Assembly: GCF_000025725.1 (NCBI RefSeq)
Contig: NC_013943.1
Span: 620,001 to 684,000 of the forward strand
Reading direction: 5' to 3'
DNA length: 64,000 nt
From: Denitrovibrio acetiphilus DSM 12809
Lineage (GTDB): Bacteria; Chrysiogenota; Deferribacteres; Deferribacterales; Geovibrionaceae
Part shown: one piece after another, positions 47,503-56,949 of the stretch
How the letters are laid out: each line of letters opens with the position of its first letter
Numbering within the stretch: the first letter of the stretch is position 1
Program-made: the position numbers and the translations under genes
Notes under the pieces: generated by a model
Told to the model about the DNA's origin: nothing
What the model saw: only the letters and a program-made list of their open reading frames with translations
Database searches by the model: none

Positions 47503-49629
47503 TTAAATAAATCTCGAGCTTATGTCAATACTACCCCTTGCATGGTACTCCTGATCACAATGAGCGTCAAAGCCATTAGTATAAAGCTTGTTCAACAGTG
47601 AGATAGCATCCTTAATACTCATATTGAGATGTTTTGTAAAAAAATCTACGACATTGTATTTCCGGCTTCGATACATAATATAACGCCCCCCAGCTGCATA
47701 TTCAGACTCATTTATTTCGAAGTGTTCCTTGGCATAATCAATACATATCTGAGGATCTAATTTAGCTTTGATATCTGCTAACTCTTTCTTATTTGCCTCA
47801 GCTTTTGCATTTTCATATATTCGTTCAAGCCCCTTTTGGATCTCTGACAAATTATTATGACCTGAAATATTTACTTTTTCTATTAATTGCAATAATTTGT
47901 CATTCGACATTATAGAACGAGTCTCATGAAGCTTCCTTTCTTTCACGACCTGAGCATGCACTTCAAAAAACAGTTCTTTAAAAGTTTCACTGCTTGATTT
48001 AGTTGGCATCATAGAACCAAGTAGCCAGCCTTTACTAACTCCAATCATGATCATCTTTTTAATATCTGCCCTCATATCTCCTGAAGAGCTTAAACAGATT
48101 AAATTGCCGTTGTCAGTGATCTTCGATCCTGTATTATAATTCATAAACTCAACAACCCCGGTCATGCGATTTGATCTAATATGAAAGTCTATCATGATCG
48201 CTGGCGGGATGTTCTGTTCATAAATTGCCCAAAATACTCTTGACCTGTTTGTCATTATTTTTATAATTTTGGGATCAACCTTTTCCATCTTATTGATTAG
48301 TAATTTAGCAATCCGACTTTCAAGGCTATTCATATTGCTACCGTAGCTTTGCGAAGCAATATAAATTTCTTCAACGTTCTTACGCACCGTTTCCCCGCTG
48401 CTTCTTATGCGTTGTAACCCCTTGATTGCATCTTCACTAATCTGATGGTTTGATGCACCCCCCTGCTCAGCGTTCACCCTTTTGTCTTCATTGTAACCAG
48501 CATGTTGCTCATCGCTGAGTTCTTTCCATAGAAATTCACTATCAGGAGTATTCAGGTATTCACTGCCCAACCGCTTCTTTTCCATAGCCTTTGCGTACCG
48601 CTTTTTAACTTGTTTACGCCGATTAATATAATACTTGGTCATTATCTCTTTATATTCAGCTTCAGACTTTAATTTCTCTTTCTGAGAATCCTGCAATGAT
48701 CTGCTACTGAGCTCTTTCCTGTGTTTGTCTATGAGCAACATGCGGCTTTTATCTTTAAAAAATTCTGGTTGATGTAAATAGCCATCAAAAACAATCGGAG
48801 GTTCTCCTTCCAAAAAATATGCTCGTATTTCTGTCTTATTACCTCTCTCAATAACCTCAACATCAGTGAACTCTCCTGTTGACCATAAGTAGTCTATTAT
48901 TCCTTTATGAGTCGAGATTTCCTTCTTTTTAACCAAGTCAATGATTGCTTCGTTGGCAGCCTTTTTGATATTAACCCTAATTTCTATTAGCTGCAGTTCT
49001 TCAGAAGCCATCTCCTTATATCTACCAAGCAACTCAGACCGATTATTATAAAGCCGCCGGTGTGTTTTAGGTGATGTAAGACCAAATCGTTTATTGATAA
49101 GTTCCTGGGTTGCATCGTTTGCCGCTAGCATCTCTTTGTAATCCTTTCCGCCAGTTCTCCCCTCGCACCGTACTAACTGATTTCCTGTTGAAAGATGTAC
49201 CTTGGGCATAACAACATGGATGTGAGGTAGCCTCTCAATTTCTTCTCCCGTCAGCTTATCTTTGTAAGATTTAAGGCGGGGCAAATGGGCCTCTGCATAA
49301 ACATTGTAATCATCCTTTTTGAATCCAGCCCCCATCATTTTTACAACTTGTTCTGTTATATTCACCATATTTTTTTCTGCCTCAGGTTCACCGCTTCCAA
49401 GACATAGTTTATCGGCATCTTCAGGCGAAAAGCTAATTGTAAAATGGTAATAGTTCTCAGCCCATCCTTTGTCTTTTATATTGTCTAAAATCTTTTTCGT
49501 AACATCGAAATTACCAAGGATTTGTACTCTTCTGTCAAGCTCATCACGAGTCTTATCACGCCCATACATCTTTCCTGTCAGCAGGTACTGCTCTATACCT
49601 TCCTTGCCGGAGCCTGGCACAATAATCAT
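47503..49629 (-). CDS. Relaxase / mobilisation nuclease
   Basis: A 708-residue relaxase. The N-terminal HUH endonuclease shows 'YYHFTISFSPEDADKL', a long loop and the metal-binding 'LPHIHVVMPKVHLSTGNQL' (H-x-H). The nicking tyrosine is probably in the first 25 residues (Y15 or Y22). The remaining 400 residues are helical, with 'RRKQVKKRYAKAMEKKR'. It would nick at oriT and lead single-stranded DNA into a recipient, using conjugation machinery provided elsewhere. The start overlaps the stop of the accessory gene (TAAATGA). Confidence 0.85.
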   Translation of the reverse strand: MIIVPGSGKEGIEQYLLTGKMYGRDKTRDELDRRVQILGNFDVTKKILDNIKDKGWAENYYHFTISFSPEDADKLCLGSGEPEAEKNMVNITEQVVKMMGAGFKKDDYNVYAEAHLPRLKSYKDKLTGEEIERLPHIHVVMPKVHLSTGNQLVRCEGRTGGKDYKEMLAANDATQELINKRFGLTSPKTHRRLYNNRSELLGRYKEMASEELQLIEIRVNIKKAANEAIIDLVKKKEISTHKGIIDYLWSTGEFTDVEVIERGNKTEIRAYFLEGEPPIVFDGYLHQPEFFKDKSRMLLIDKHRKELSSRSLQDSQKEKLKSEAEYKEIMTKYYINRRKQVKKRYAKAMEKKRLGSEYLNTPDSEFLWKELSDEQHAGYNEDKRVNAEQGGASNHQISEDAIKGLQRIRSSGETVRKNVEEIYIASQSYGSNMNSLESRIAKLLINKMEKVDPKIIKIMTNRSRVFWAIYEQNIPPAIMIDFHIRSNRMTGVVEFMNYNTGSKITDNGNLICLSSSGDMRADIKKMIMIGVSKGWLLGSMMPTKSSSETFKELFFEVHAQVVKERKLHETRSIMSNDKLLQLIEKVNISGHNNLSEIQKGLERIYENAKAEANKKELADIKAKLDPQICIDYAKEHFEINESEYAAGGRYIMYRSRKYNVVDFFTKHLNMSIKDAISLLNKLYTNGFDAHCDQEYHARGSIDISSRFI

Positions 49630-50096
49630 TTATCCTCCTCAGCCTGCTGACCAACAACTGTACTTTCATCAAGCACAAAACATACCTTGCTGTCATCAAA
49701 ACGACTACTCATGTGAAACGCAGAGTCTTGAATTTCTAGTAACAATAAATATACCTCACGATTTATCTTTTTGTTGATATGGCAGTATCTGGCCAATTGG
49801 TTAAGATTGTTACTCAGCTTACTAAGTAAAAAGAGCTTCCTTTCTTCAATCTCAAGCAACATTTCAGCAGGAGTATTATTAACAACTCTACCTCTTATCA
49901 CGCACTCTCGTGCATACTCAGTTATTGAAACTCCGGCACCCTTTGCTTTTGTCTCTATAGCATTATAATCAGCAGGCTTAAGCTTTATAGCTATCTGTTT
50001 ACTTAGCTTGTCCTCTTGCTTCTTTTTAGCCTTTTCTGCACGGATGAAAGCCTTAGCTGCATCCATAATGCTTAATTTCTTTTTATTTCTGCTCAT
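49626..50096 (-). CDS. MobC-like relaxosome accessory protein
   Basis: A 156-residue protein with a ribbon-helix-helix-like 'KQIAIKLKPADYNAIETKAKGAGVSITEYARECVIRGRVV' (about residues 35-75) followed by the MobC-type 'LFLLSKLSNNLNQLARYCHINKKINREVYLLLLEIQDSAF'. It would bind oriT and help the relaxase melt DNA. ATG 50096 has GAGGAATTT upstream, next to the candidate oriT. Confidence 0.85.
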   Translation of the reverse strand: MSRNKKKLSIMDAAKAFIRAEKAKKKQEDKLSKQIAIKLKPADYNAIETKAKGAGVSITEYARECVIRGRVVNNTPAEMLLEIEERKLFLLSKLSNNLNQLARYCHINKKINREVYLLLLEIQDSAFHMSSRFDDSKVCFVLDESTVVGQQAEEDK

Positions 50097-50144
50097 AAAT
50101 TCCTCATGATTTTAAAGGCGTATGCCTTCTTCTCTTCTATTAAT

Positions 50145-50245
50145 CTTCACGGGGTTTGGGGCAGCGCCCCAGTATATTTGCCAATGATTTATCACAGGGC
50201 AAATACTGGAGGATACCTCCAGTGGTTCGTGCCTATCCGCAATTA
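50145..50245. other. Candidate oriT
   Basis: The strip upstream of the mob operon has nested inverted repeats: GGGGC-AGC-GCCCC (about 50158-50170), CCAGTATATTTGCC facing GGCAAATACTGG (about 50169-50211), and CTGGAGGATACCTCCAG (50207-50223), followed by GTGCCTATCCGC and an AT-rich run. This is typical for MOB-type transfer origins, where inverted repeats precede the nick site. The rest of 50097-50474 has no gene. Confidence 0.6.
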
Positions 50246-50474
50246 TTATATAACACAAATGACACTTTCTATTTTTTATAAAATTATTTAATAACTAAAC
50301 ATCGGGTGCAAATAAACAACACTAGCCTTAACCACAGAAATTGTAATCCCCAAAAACCAACCTCTGAAGCAGATACAAGAGATACCCAATTTTACATTCT
50401 TTCAGACTCACATTTTTGTTATATACAAAATATACATGAAACGATTTCACATAAAATATAACAAGGAGTTCTAA

Positions 50475-50831
50475 ATGAAACAGATTACAAATCCGCAGGA
50501 ATCACTTCAAAAAGCAATCGCATTTTGCGAACAGGATTCAAAAAACAAGAAATTTTTGGAAGAATTTGAAACACACAAAGAAGCTATTGGGTATCTCATT
50601 GATAACGGAAAATCTTATAAAAAAGTCACTCAATTCCTGAAAAGTATCGGCGTAAAAACATCAGAGCATCTTTTGAGAAAATATTGCAGGGAACATGGAC
50701 TCCTCAGTGTTCATGCCTCTACCAGCAAACCCAAACCAAAAGCAGTAACAATTGCTGAGAGCAATAAGAAATCTCCAGATAACGAAAGTCCCACTATCAA
50801 AGATGACATTACTCTAGAAGAGGTGCAATGA
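50475..50831 (+). CDS. Plasmid-type hypothetical protein upstream of ParA-like gene
   Basis: A 118-residue protein. Residues 1-75 are helical with 'HKEAIGYLIDNGKSYKKVTQFLKSIGVKTSEHLLRKYCREHGLL', resembling a helix-turn-helix of mobilisation proteins (TraK/MobB-like). The tail is charged. ACAAGGAG precedes the ATG and its stop overlaps the start of the ParA-like gene, so the two are coupled. Divergent from the mob operon across the candidate oriT. Confidence 0.6.
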   Translation: MKQITNPQESLQKAIAFCEQDSKNKKFLEEFETHKEAIGYLIDNGKSYKKVTQFLKSIGVKTSEHLLRKYCREHGLLSVHASTSKPKPKAVTIAESNKKSPDNESPTIKDDITLEEVQ

Positions 50832-51100
50832 TGGTTATTTTGGTTTTCACAACGAAAGGCGGTGCGGGGAAGTCTACCATTTCCAGGGAAATAGTCTCAG
50901 CTGAGCGAGCAAAAGATATAACTATCGTAGAAATTGATTCGCTAAACATGACTCAGAAACGGTATGAAAAATCGTTTAAAGCAGTGGTTGAATTAGACAA
51001 TACCAATATTGAATCCTTATATAAATTGCTCCGTAAGGCTCGATTAGGGAATGACGACGTCGTTATCGATGTCGGGAGTGACAATTTGGAAATGACGAGA
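50828..51100 (+). pseudogene. ParA/MobD-like P-loop ATPase, truncated by IS256
   Basis: The N-terminal 91 residues of a deviant-Walker ATPase: 'VILVFTTKGGAGKSTISREIVSAERAKDITIVEIDSLN' with KGGAGKST, and 'DDVVIDVGSDNLEMTR' corresponding to Walker A'. The gene stops matching at 51100, where a type b IS256 begins; the rest is absent from the other side. Such small ATPases accompany mobilisation and plasmid maintenance genes. Confidence 0.85.
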
Positions 51101-52399
51101 CTGTAAATAAGATTGTGTAAGTGCAAATAATCCTTTAGAAAAAAGGAAGGAGAATTTGCACTATGGATAAGAAAAAGATTGAAGAGTTGGTAGAGATCTT
51201 TGCCAAAGAGATGAAATCCCCAGAAGACCTTTCAGAGCTAAGTCGTATGCTCGTTAAAGCCACTATTGAAAAGGCTCTCAATGCAGAATTAGATGACCAT
51301 TTAGGTTACTCTAAGAACTCGCATTCTGGTCACAATTCCGGCAACAATCGTAACGGTTATTCACCTAAGACCTTAAAGACTGACAGCGGAGAAATTGAAC
51401 TTGATACCCCTAGAGACCGCAATGGCAGTTTTGAACCAGCCTTTGTAAAGAAGCACCAGACTAGACTCCCAGAGGTAGAGAACAAGATACTCGCCCTTTA
51501 TGCCAGAGGTATGACTACCAGGGATATCGCCGACACCTTTCATGAATTCTATGATGCTGATGTATCACCCACCCTTATATCTAAGATTACGGATGCTGTC
51601 ATAGAAGAGGTCCTGGAGTGGCAGAATCGACCTCTGGACGCAGTTTACCCGGTTATCTACCTTGACTGTATCGTAGTCAAAGTCACTCAGGACAAGCGTG
51701 TTATAAATAAATCCATTTATCTTGCTCTTGGGATTAATACTGAGGGGCACAAGGAACTACTTGGTATGTGGATCTCAGAGAATGAGGGTTCTAAGTTCTG
51801 GCTGTCTGTCCTGACAGAGATTCAGAACCGTGGAGTAAAAGATATCTTTATCGCCTGTGTCGACGGTCTTAGTGGCTTCCCAGAGGCTATTAATACTGTT
51901 TACCCTAAGACAGCCGTTCAGCTTTGTATCGTCCATATGGTGCGTAACTCTCTCAAGTATGTTTCCTACAAGGATAGAAAGGCTGTAGCAGCTGATCTTA
52001 AGCAGATATACTCATCTGTTACAGCGGAACAGGCAGCGCATGAACTGGATAAGCTTGCGGATAAATGGGACAGTAAATACCCAGCTATCAGCCGTAGCTG
52101 GCAAGCACACTGGGACAATGTTATCCCGCTATTCGACTATCCTGATGAAATAAGAAAAATAATCTATACGACCAATGCAATAGAGTCACTGAATAGCGTC
52201 ATTCGTAAGGCTATTAAGAATAGAAAAATATTTCCAAGTGACAAATCCGCTTTCAAGGTTGTATATTTGGCTATGAAGCAGGCATCTAAGAAATGGACTA
52301 TGCCCATCAGGAACTGGCTACCTGCGATGAACCGTTTCATCATGGAATATGGCGACAGGGTTGATGTATAAAATAGCACTTACACAAAATTATTTACAG
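51101..52399 (+). mobile_element. IS256-family element, type b, complete
   Basis: A 1299-bp element with ends CTGTAAATAAGATTGTGTAA and its near inverse TTACACAAAATTATTTACAG. Different from the other IS256 copies. Flanks (GACGAGA left, GGTCTTC right) do not share a duplication, and they interrupt two different genes, so DNA between has been deleted or the element mediated a fusion. Confidence 0.9.
51163..52371 (+). CDS. IS256-family transposase, type b
   Basis: A 402-residue mutator-type transposase: 'PVIYLDCIVVKVTQDKRVINKSIYLALGI' (Asp), 'IFIACVDGLSGFPEAI' (Asp), 'QLCIVHMVRNSLKYV' and 'IYTTNAIESLNSVIRKAIKNRKIFP' (Glu). ATG after AAAGGAAGGAG. Complete catalytic set. Confidence 0.95.
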   Translation: MDKKKIEELVEIFAKEMKSPEDLSELSRMLVKATIEKALNAELDDHLGYSKNSHSGHNSGNNRNGYSPKTLKTDSGEIELDTPRDRNGSFEPAFVKKHQTRLPEVENKILALYARGMTTRDIADTFHEFYDADVSPTLISKITDAVIEEVLEWQNRPLDAVYPVIYLDCIVVKVTQDKRVINKSIYLALGINTEGHKELLGMWISENEGSKFWLSVLTEIQNRGVKDIFIACVDGLSGFPEAINTVYPKTAVQLCIVHMVRNSLKYVSYKDRKAVAADLKQIYSSVTAEQAAHELDKLADKWDSKYPAISRSWQAHWDNVIPLFDYPDEIRKIIYTTNAIESLNSVIRKAIKNRKIFPSDKSAFKVVYLAMKQASKKWTMPIRNWLPAMNRFIMEYGDRVDV

Positions 52400-52656
52400 G
52401 GTCTTCTTGTCTTATCCTGCGATAAGATATCATCCAATGATTTTGGCTGTTCTTTTTTATCAAATAGATTTTCAAAATTATCCAGTAAGTCTAGTGCTAG
52501 ACAGAGCTTGAGAAGTGACTCCAGAGAAATCTGCCCTGTTGATTCAAACTTCTTCAATGTGCCGAGGCTGACATCAGATCGTTCGGCAAGACCTTCCTGA
52601 GTGAGGTTTTTTCCCAGACGGGTGTTTCTCAATGAACTTCTGATATATTCAGTCAT
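52390..52656 (-). pseudogene. HipB-like XRE regulator, C-terminus cut by IS256
   Basis: An 88-residue frame: 'YIRSSLRNTRLGKNLTQEGLAERSDVSLGTLKKFESTGQISLESLLKLCLALDLLDNFENLFD' then 'KEQPKSLDDILSQDK', the usual HipB-like regulator paired with a HipA-type kinase. The last few codons derive from the IS256 end (52399), and no hipA-like gene follows, so the partner has been lost. Operator-like palindromes lie upstream. Confidence 0.8.
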
Positions 52657-52675
52657 TTCTTCTAAAGTTATAAAA

Positions 52676-52730
52676 GTTATTATAATATCCCTAAAAGGCA
52701 GAATATTCTACTTGTAGATATTATAATATC
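52676..52730. promoter_or_regulatory. Repeated ATTATAATATC operator sites
   Basis: TTATTATAATATC (about 52676-52688) and the palindrome GATATTATAATATC (52717-52730) lie just upstream of the HipB-like gene. Two similar sites 40 bp apart fit autoregulation. The rest of 52731-52899 has only AT-rich strips with GTTTAA motifs (52799-52853), which may be centromere-like repeats for the next gene. Confidence 0.5.
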
Positions 52731-52899
52731 TATTATGCTTTGTGTCAATTGTGATGACTATTCAGCCTGCAATTCATCAGGGACATTTCTTTTGAGTGTT
52801 TAAACATTGCTCAGACACTGATAAAAAAGTTTAAAAAAACTGATTAAACCGTTTACCCCCTTATTCATTATCAAAGTAGAAAGCAAAAGGAGGTATTGC

Positions 52900-53853
52900 A
52901 TGATAGGGATAGATGTAGGGTATGGGGATGTGAAAGCCGTATATGTGGAAGACGGCGAACTGAAATATTTCAAGCTGCCAACGGCAGTTGCCTATGCGCC
53001 ATCAAATAGCATAGATATTATTGACTCTGCAGAGGTTGTTTACTCTTTTCAGGGACGTGAATATATAGTTGGAGAATCAGCCAGATTTGGAGCTTTTTCA
53101 ACGAGGAGTTTTGATTTCCTGAAAAGGTATAGCCCACTTTTCATTCATCACACTTTGAAGGTCTTAAAGATTGAGCCGACACACGTTGCGACGGGTTTGC
53201 CACTAGGTCTTTTCAACAGAAAAGATGAGATGACCAAAGAGCTGATAACTGCACAGGTAGACGGCAACACAATCAAGGCAGAATTCAGTATGTTTCCGCA
53301 GGCAGTGGGCATTTTGCTCGACTACCGGATGGATGATGCAGGTAAAGTGAAAGCCGATACTGCCAAGAACGGAATCGTATTAGACATAGGGTTTAATACC
53401 ATAGATGTGCTTTGTTTTGAGAAGGGGACGGCTATAAGGTCGGACGCTAAAACGCTGGACAAGTTCGGCATATCTAAGATCGTGCTGGAGTTGGTGGAAC
53501 TGATTAACAGAGAACATGGTATACAGCTTTCTGATCAGGAAGCGAAAGATGTTTTCCTTGCCGGACAGATGAATGTCTATGGCAGTAGGATTGACCTTAC
53601 GGAAGCCATCAGAAACATCACAGAGATGTATTTTGATGAAGTGATGCATAACATCAGAAGCCTTTGGGACAAACGACTCCAGAGGGCGGATTTACTGTTG
53701 CTCGCTGGCGGCGGCGCAGTTACTATTGCCAAATATGTTCCTTCTGAATATGCTAAGATTGTCAAAGTTCCCGAACGGTCAGAGTTTGCGAATGCCAGAG
53801 GCTATTTTAAGGCTTTAATGGCGAAGCAAGAACAGGCTTTAAAGGCGGATTAA
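52900..53853 (+). CDS. ParM/StbA-type actin-like segregation protein
   Basis: A 317-residue actin-like ATPase. Phosphate 1 motif 'MIGIDVGYGDVKAVY', phosphate 2 'NGIVLDIGFNTIDVLCF', adenosine motif 'LLLLAGGGAVTIAKYV'. Such proteins polymerise to push plasmid copies apart, with an adaptor bound to a centromere-like site. AAAGGAGG precedes the ATG. The following small gene is the likely ParR-type adaptor. It marks this part of the window as plasmid-like. Confidence 0.85.
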   Translation: MIGIDVGYGDVKAVYVEDGELKYFKLPTAVAYAPSNSIDIIDSAEVVYSFQGREYIVGESARFGAFSTRSFDFLKRYSPLFIHHTLKVLKIEPTHVATGLPLGLFNRKDEMTKELITAQVDGNTIKAEFSMFPQAVGILLDYRMDDAGKVKADTAKNGIVLDIGFNTIDVLCFEKGTAIRSDAKTLDKFGISKIVLELVELINREHGIQLSDQEAKDVFLAGQMNVYGSRIDLTEAIRNITEMYFDEVMHNIRSLWDKRLQRADLLLLAGGGAVTIAKYVPSEYAKIVKVPERSEFANARGYFKALMAKQEQALKAD

Positions 53854-53874
53854 TAAATAACGTCAGAAGTTGGA

Positions 53875-53910
53875 AGAGGCTTTACACTCCGCCTGTGAAG
53901 CCTCTTTTTA
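53875..53910 (+). terminator. Terminator between parM-like and parR-like genes
   Basis: AGAGGCTT (53875-53882) pairs with AAGCCTCT (53898-53905) with a T-run following. It lies between the two genes and just before the ribosome site of the second, so it may reduce rather than end transcription. Confidence 0.7.
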
Positions 53911-53924
53911 ATTAAGAGGGGACT

Positions 53925-54176
53925 ATGAAAGCATATAGACTACAGATTACCATCAAAAACGAAGAACTTTTTAAAATGATAATGTCCATTCCGAAAACCC
54001 AGCGGGGGCAGTTTATCTCTATGGCTCTCCAGAAATACATTAAAAGCACAGAAGGGGCGCAGCTCCTCAGCATGTTCGCCACTCACCTGCCGAATATTGC
54101 AGTTTCAGCAGATTTGGCTGAGGGAGAAGATAATAGTAATGGTAATTTGAATGATATTACAGGAGATTTCTTATGA
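53925..54176 (+). CDS. Small ParR-like partition adaptor
   Basis: An 83-residue protein: 'KAYRLQITIKNEELFKMIMSIPKTQRGQFISMALQKYIKSTEGAQLL', a ribbon-helix-helix-type N-terminus, with an acidic tail. Size and position after the actin-like gene fit a ParR/StbB-like DNA-binding adaptor. AGAGGGGACT precedes the ATG. Confidence 0.65.
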   Translation: MKAYRLQITIKNEELFKMIMSIPKTQRGQFISMALQKYIKSTEGAQLLSMFATHLPNIAVSADLAEGEDNSNGNLNDITGDFL

Positions 54177-54203
54177 AAATATAATGAAACTTGGGCAGGC
54201 AGG

Positions 54204-55490
54204 GAGCCTGTCATATTAACTGTGTAAAGTCGTAATTCTGTCTTCATAGTTGATATATAGCTGTGAGTATATTACACCCCAATCCCTGATTGGCATAGTC
54301 CATTTCTTTTCGATACCTAAAATAGCTAAATATAAGAGCTTTACAAGGGAGTCTTCCGTCGGGAAGGCTCCCTTTCCTTTAGTCGATTTCCTGATGGCAG
54401 AATGGAAGCTCTCAACCGGATTCGTGGTATAAATCAGTTTCCTGAGCTCCTTGGAATATTTGAAATACGTAGAAAGCTCAGTCCAGTTGTTCCGCCATGA
54501 TTTCGAGATGTTAGGATATTTGCTGTCCCACTTCTCAGCAAAGGCATCCAGCTCAGCTCTGGCTTGTTCCTCGGTCGCTGCGGCATAGATTTTCTTGAGG
54601 TCAGCAGCCACAGTCTTACGCTCCTTCCAGGGCACAAAGCGGAGAGAGTTGCGTATCTGATGGACTACGCATTTCTGAATCTCAGACTGTGGAAAAGCGG
54701 CTGTTATAGCTTCTGAGATGCCCTTGAGGTTGTCTACGGCAAAGATAAGAATATCCTGTACTCCACGGTTCTTTAGCTCGTTCATAACTGTCAGCCAGTA
54801 TTTAGCGGATTCTGTCTCGGCAAGATATAGCCCCAGACAGGATTTATGACCTTCCATGCTGATGCCGATCACAAAGTAGATAGTGACGTTGCGAACAGCT
54901 CCGTCCACACGCATCTTTAAAACCATGCCGTCCATAAAGACGATGGCGTATATCTCTTCCAAGGCTCTGTTCTGCCATTCTTTAGCCTGTGGGAGAATCT
55001 TGTCTGTAATAACGCTGACTGTCTCCGGCGATAGCTCATGACCGTAGATATCAAAGATGTGCTCTTTGATGTCACGGTTACTCATACCCTTGGCATACAT
55101 GGAAATTACTTTAGCTTCAATGCCTGATATATCTGTCTGGCGTTTCTTGACTATTTCAGGCGAAAAGGTTGATAGGCGATCACGGGGTACTTCGAGTTCC
55201 ATTTCGCCCATTTGTGATTGTACTTTCTTGGAAGAACGACCGTTACGGCTGTTGCCGTCACTTACGTTCGGTTCATGTTTCTTATAGCCTAAATGGGCTT
55301 CAAGCTCACCTTCGTAGAGCGTTTCTATGACTTCTTTCATCATGTCACGCATAAACACCTGAAGGTCTTCTGTGGTTTTTACATCGCTTTCAGCAAGCAG
55401 TTCTTTCAGTTTGTCCTTGTCTAATTTCATCATAAACCTCGCATGTTAGTTTAACACATACGACGTTTACACACTTTTATTTACACGCTC
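54204..55490 (-). mobile_element. IS256-family element, complete (copy 4)
   Basis: A 1287-bp minus-strand copy, with the 8-bp duplication CAGGCAGG on both sides (54196-54203 and 55491-55498). Ends GAGCCTGTCATATT and ACACGCTC. The duplication shows simple insertion. Confidence 0.95.
54216..55433 (-). CDS. IS256-family transposase
   Basis: A complete 405-residue transposase that appears identical to the one at 24627-25844, so recent transposition within this genome is likely. All three acidic regions are present (see that entry for motifs). Confidence 0.95.
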   Translation of the reverse strand: MMKLDKDKLKELLAESDVKTTEDLQVFMRDMMKEVIETLYEGELEAHLGYKKHEPNVSDGNSRNGRSSKKVQSQMGEMELEVPRDRLSTFSPEIVKKRQTDISGIEAKVISMYAKGMSNRDIKEHIFDIYGHELSPETVSVITDKILPQAKEWQNRALEEIYAIVFMDGMVLKMRVDGAVRNVTIYFVIGISMEGHKSCLGLYLAETESAKYWLTVMNELKNRGVQDILIFAVDNLKGISEAITAAFPQSEIQKCVVHQIRNSLRFVPWKERKTVAADLKKIYAAATEEQARAELDAFAEKWDSKYPNISKSWRNNWTELSTYFKYSKELRKLIYTTNPVESFHSAIRKSTKGKGAFPTEDSLVKLLYLAILGIEKKWTMPIRDWGVIYSQLYINYEDRITTLHS

Positions 55491-55606
55491 CAGGCAGGAG
55501 TTTTCAGGTACTCAGACTCAATAGAAATAAAGCAAAATTTACTCATGCAAGAGTATGCATTATGGCATACTGACCTAAGTCGAGTTTTTTAGACACCATA
55601 ACTTTA

Positions 55607-56480
55607 TCATTTAGCGTAACGCTTCGTCAATTCTAATCGAGCATATGCAGCAGGTGAAAGATTACCAAGGCTGGCATGTCTTCTCACCCGATTGTAAAAT
55701 ATCTCAATATATTCCTGAATGTCAGCCTCTGCTTCCTGACGTGTAGAATATTTCTGATGATGAACCAGTTCATTCTTCAACGTACCAAAGAAGCTTTCCA
55801 TCGGCGCATTATCGTAACAGTTACCCTTACGACTCATTGAGACCTCGAAACCAAACTGCTCCAGAATGGCTCTGTAGTTCTTCGAGCAGTATTGTGCCCC
55901 TCTGTCGGAATGATGGATTATTCCAACTGGCGGACGTTTCAGCGTGACCGCACGGAACAGAGCACGACCAACAAGGTCTTGGGTCATTCTGGAGCTCATA
56001 GCATAGCCCACAATCTCTTTATTCCATAAATCCTTTATCCCTGCCAGATACAGCCAGCCTTCGTCTGTGGCGCAATAGGTAATGTCAGATACCCATACCT
56101 GACAAGGACCGGATACGGAGAAATTCTGGTTCAACAAATTCGGTGCAACAGGATGATTGTGCTTTGAATTCGTTGTCGCCTTGAATTTCTTCACCTGCTT
56201 ACACCGAAGCCCCATCTCTTTGCGCAGACGCTTGATGCGATGAAGGCTTACTTCTATGCCATGCTCACCTCTCAGCTCGTACTGAAGCTTCTCTACGCCA
56301 TATGTACCTCTGCCCTTCTTGTGAGCCATCCTGATAAATACTTTAAGCTTCTCATCGTCCTGAGAGCGTTTAGAGGCTTTACGGTTAATCCAAGAGTAAT
56401 AACTACTCCGAGATACTTTGAGGGTTTTACAGATTGCTGTTATAGGGAAACTGTTTTCCCTGTTTAAAGCCTCTACTTGT
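55607..56480 (-). CDS. IS3-family OrfB (IS150-like), frameshift-expressed
   Basis: Catalytic part: 'VWVSDITYCATDEGWLYLAGIKDLWNKEIVGYAM' (Asp), 'IIHHSDRGAQYCSKNY' (Asp) and 'APMESFFGTLKNELVHHQ' (Glu). The first internal ATG is at 56329, but the frame is open further upstream and reads 'FPITAICKTLKVSRSSYYSWINRKASKRSQDDEKLKVFI', the conserved start of OrfB. It therefore overlaps OrfA and is probably made by a -1 frameshift. Confidence 0.85.
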
Positions 56481-56787
56481 GCGTACCTTTCTGAGGCTCT
56501 TGTGCAAGGTACGCCATCGCCTTTTTTAAGATTTCTCTCTCCAGGCGAACCTGTGAAAGCTCTTTCTTAAGGCGGGAGACCTCCGCCTCCAGCTCTGTTA
56601 CTGTTCGGCTGCCTGATTTATCTTTCAGGCTACCTTCCTTATGCTTCTTAATCCAGTTACGCAGCGTCTGCTCGGATAAACTGAGTTGACGGCTTACCTC
56701 CGCTACTGAAAGACCTCCGTTCAACACTAAAGAGACTGCTTCTTCTTTAAATGCGTGGGTATAGAAACTTCTCGGTAATCTCTCCAT
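56473..56787 (-). CDS. IS3-family OrfA (IS150-like)
   Basis: A 104-residue protein (from MERLPRSFYTHAFKEEAVSLV): helix-turn-helix 'GLSVAEVSRQLSLSEQTLRNWIKKHKEG' and zipper 'ELEAEVSRLKKELSQVRLEREILKKAMAYLAQ'. ATG 56787 has GGAGGGAAGTCC upstream; a longer frame to 56841 is not needed. Confidence 0.85.
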   Translation of the reverse strand: MERLPRSFYTHAFKEEAVSLVLNGGLSVAEVSRQLSLSEQTLRNWIKKHKEGSLKDKSGSRTVTELEAEVSRLKKELSQVRLEREILKKAMAYLAQEPQKGTHK

Positions 56788-56949
56788 GGACTTCCCTCCG
56801 GTTATATTATTTATACCAGATATGGTGTCCAATTTTCCCAACCTACCTCATACTTTTCTCCTCGTTGCACTTGTAGTGTGTCCTAATAGATATACAAAAT
56901 ATAATCAAGATGTGATAAAATTTAGTAAAATACTTAAGGTAAATGATAT

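Larger units (their letters stand above)
55590..56831 (-). mobile_element. IS3-family (IS150-like) element
   Basis: Minus-strand element between a right end TTAGACACCATAA near 55589 and left end TGGACACCATAT (inverse at 56820-56831). OrfA 56473-56787 and OrfB 55607-56480 or so. The 98 bp between it and the IS256 copy have no gene. Confidence 0.85.
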
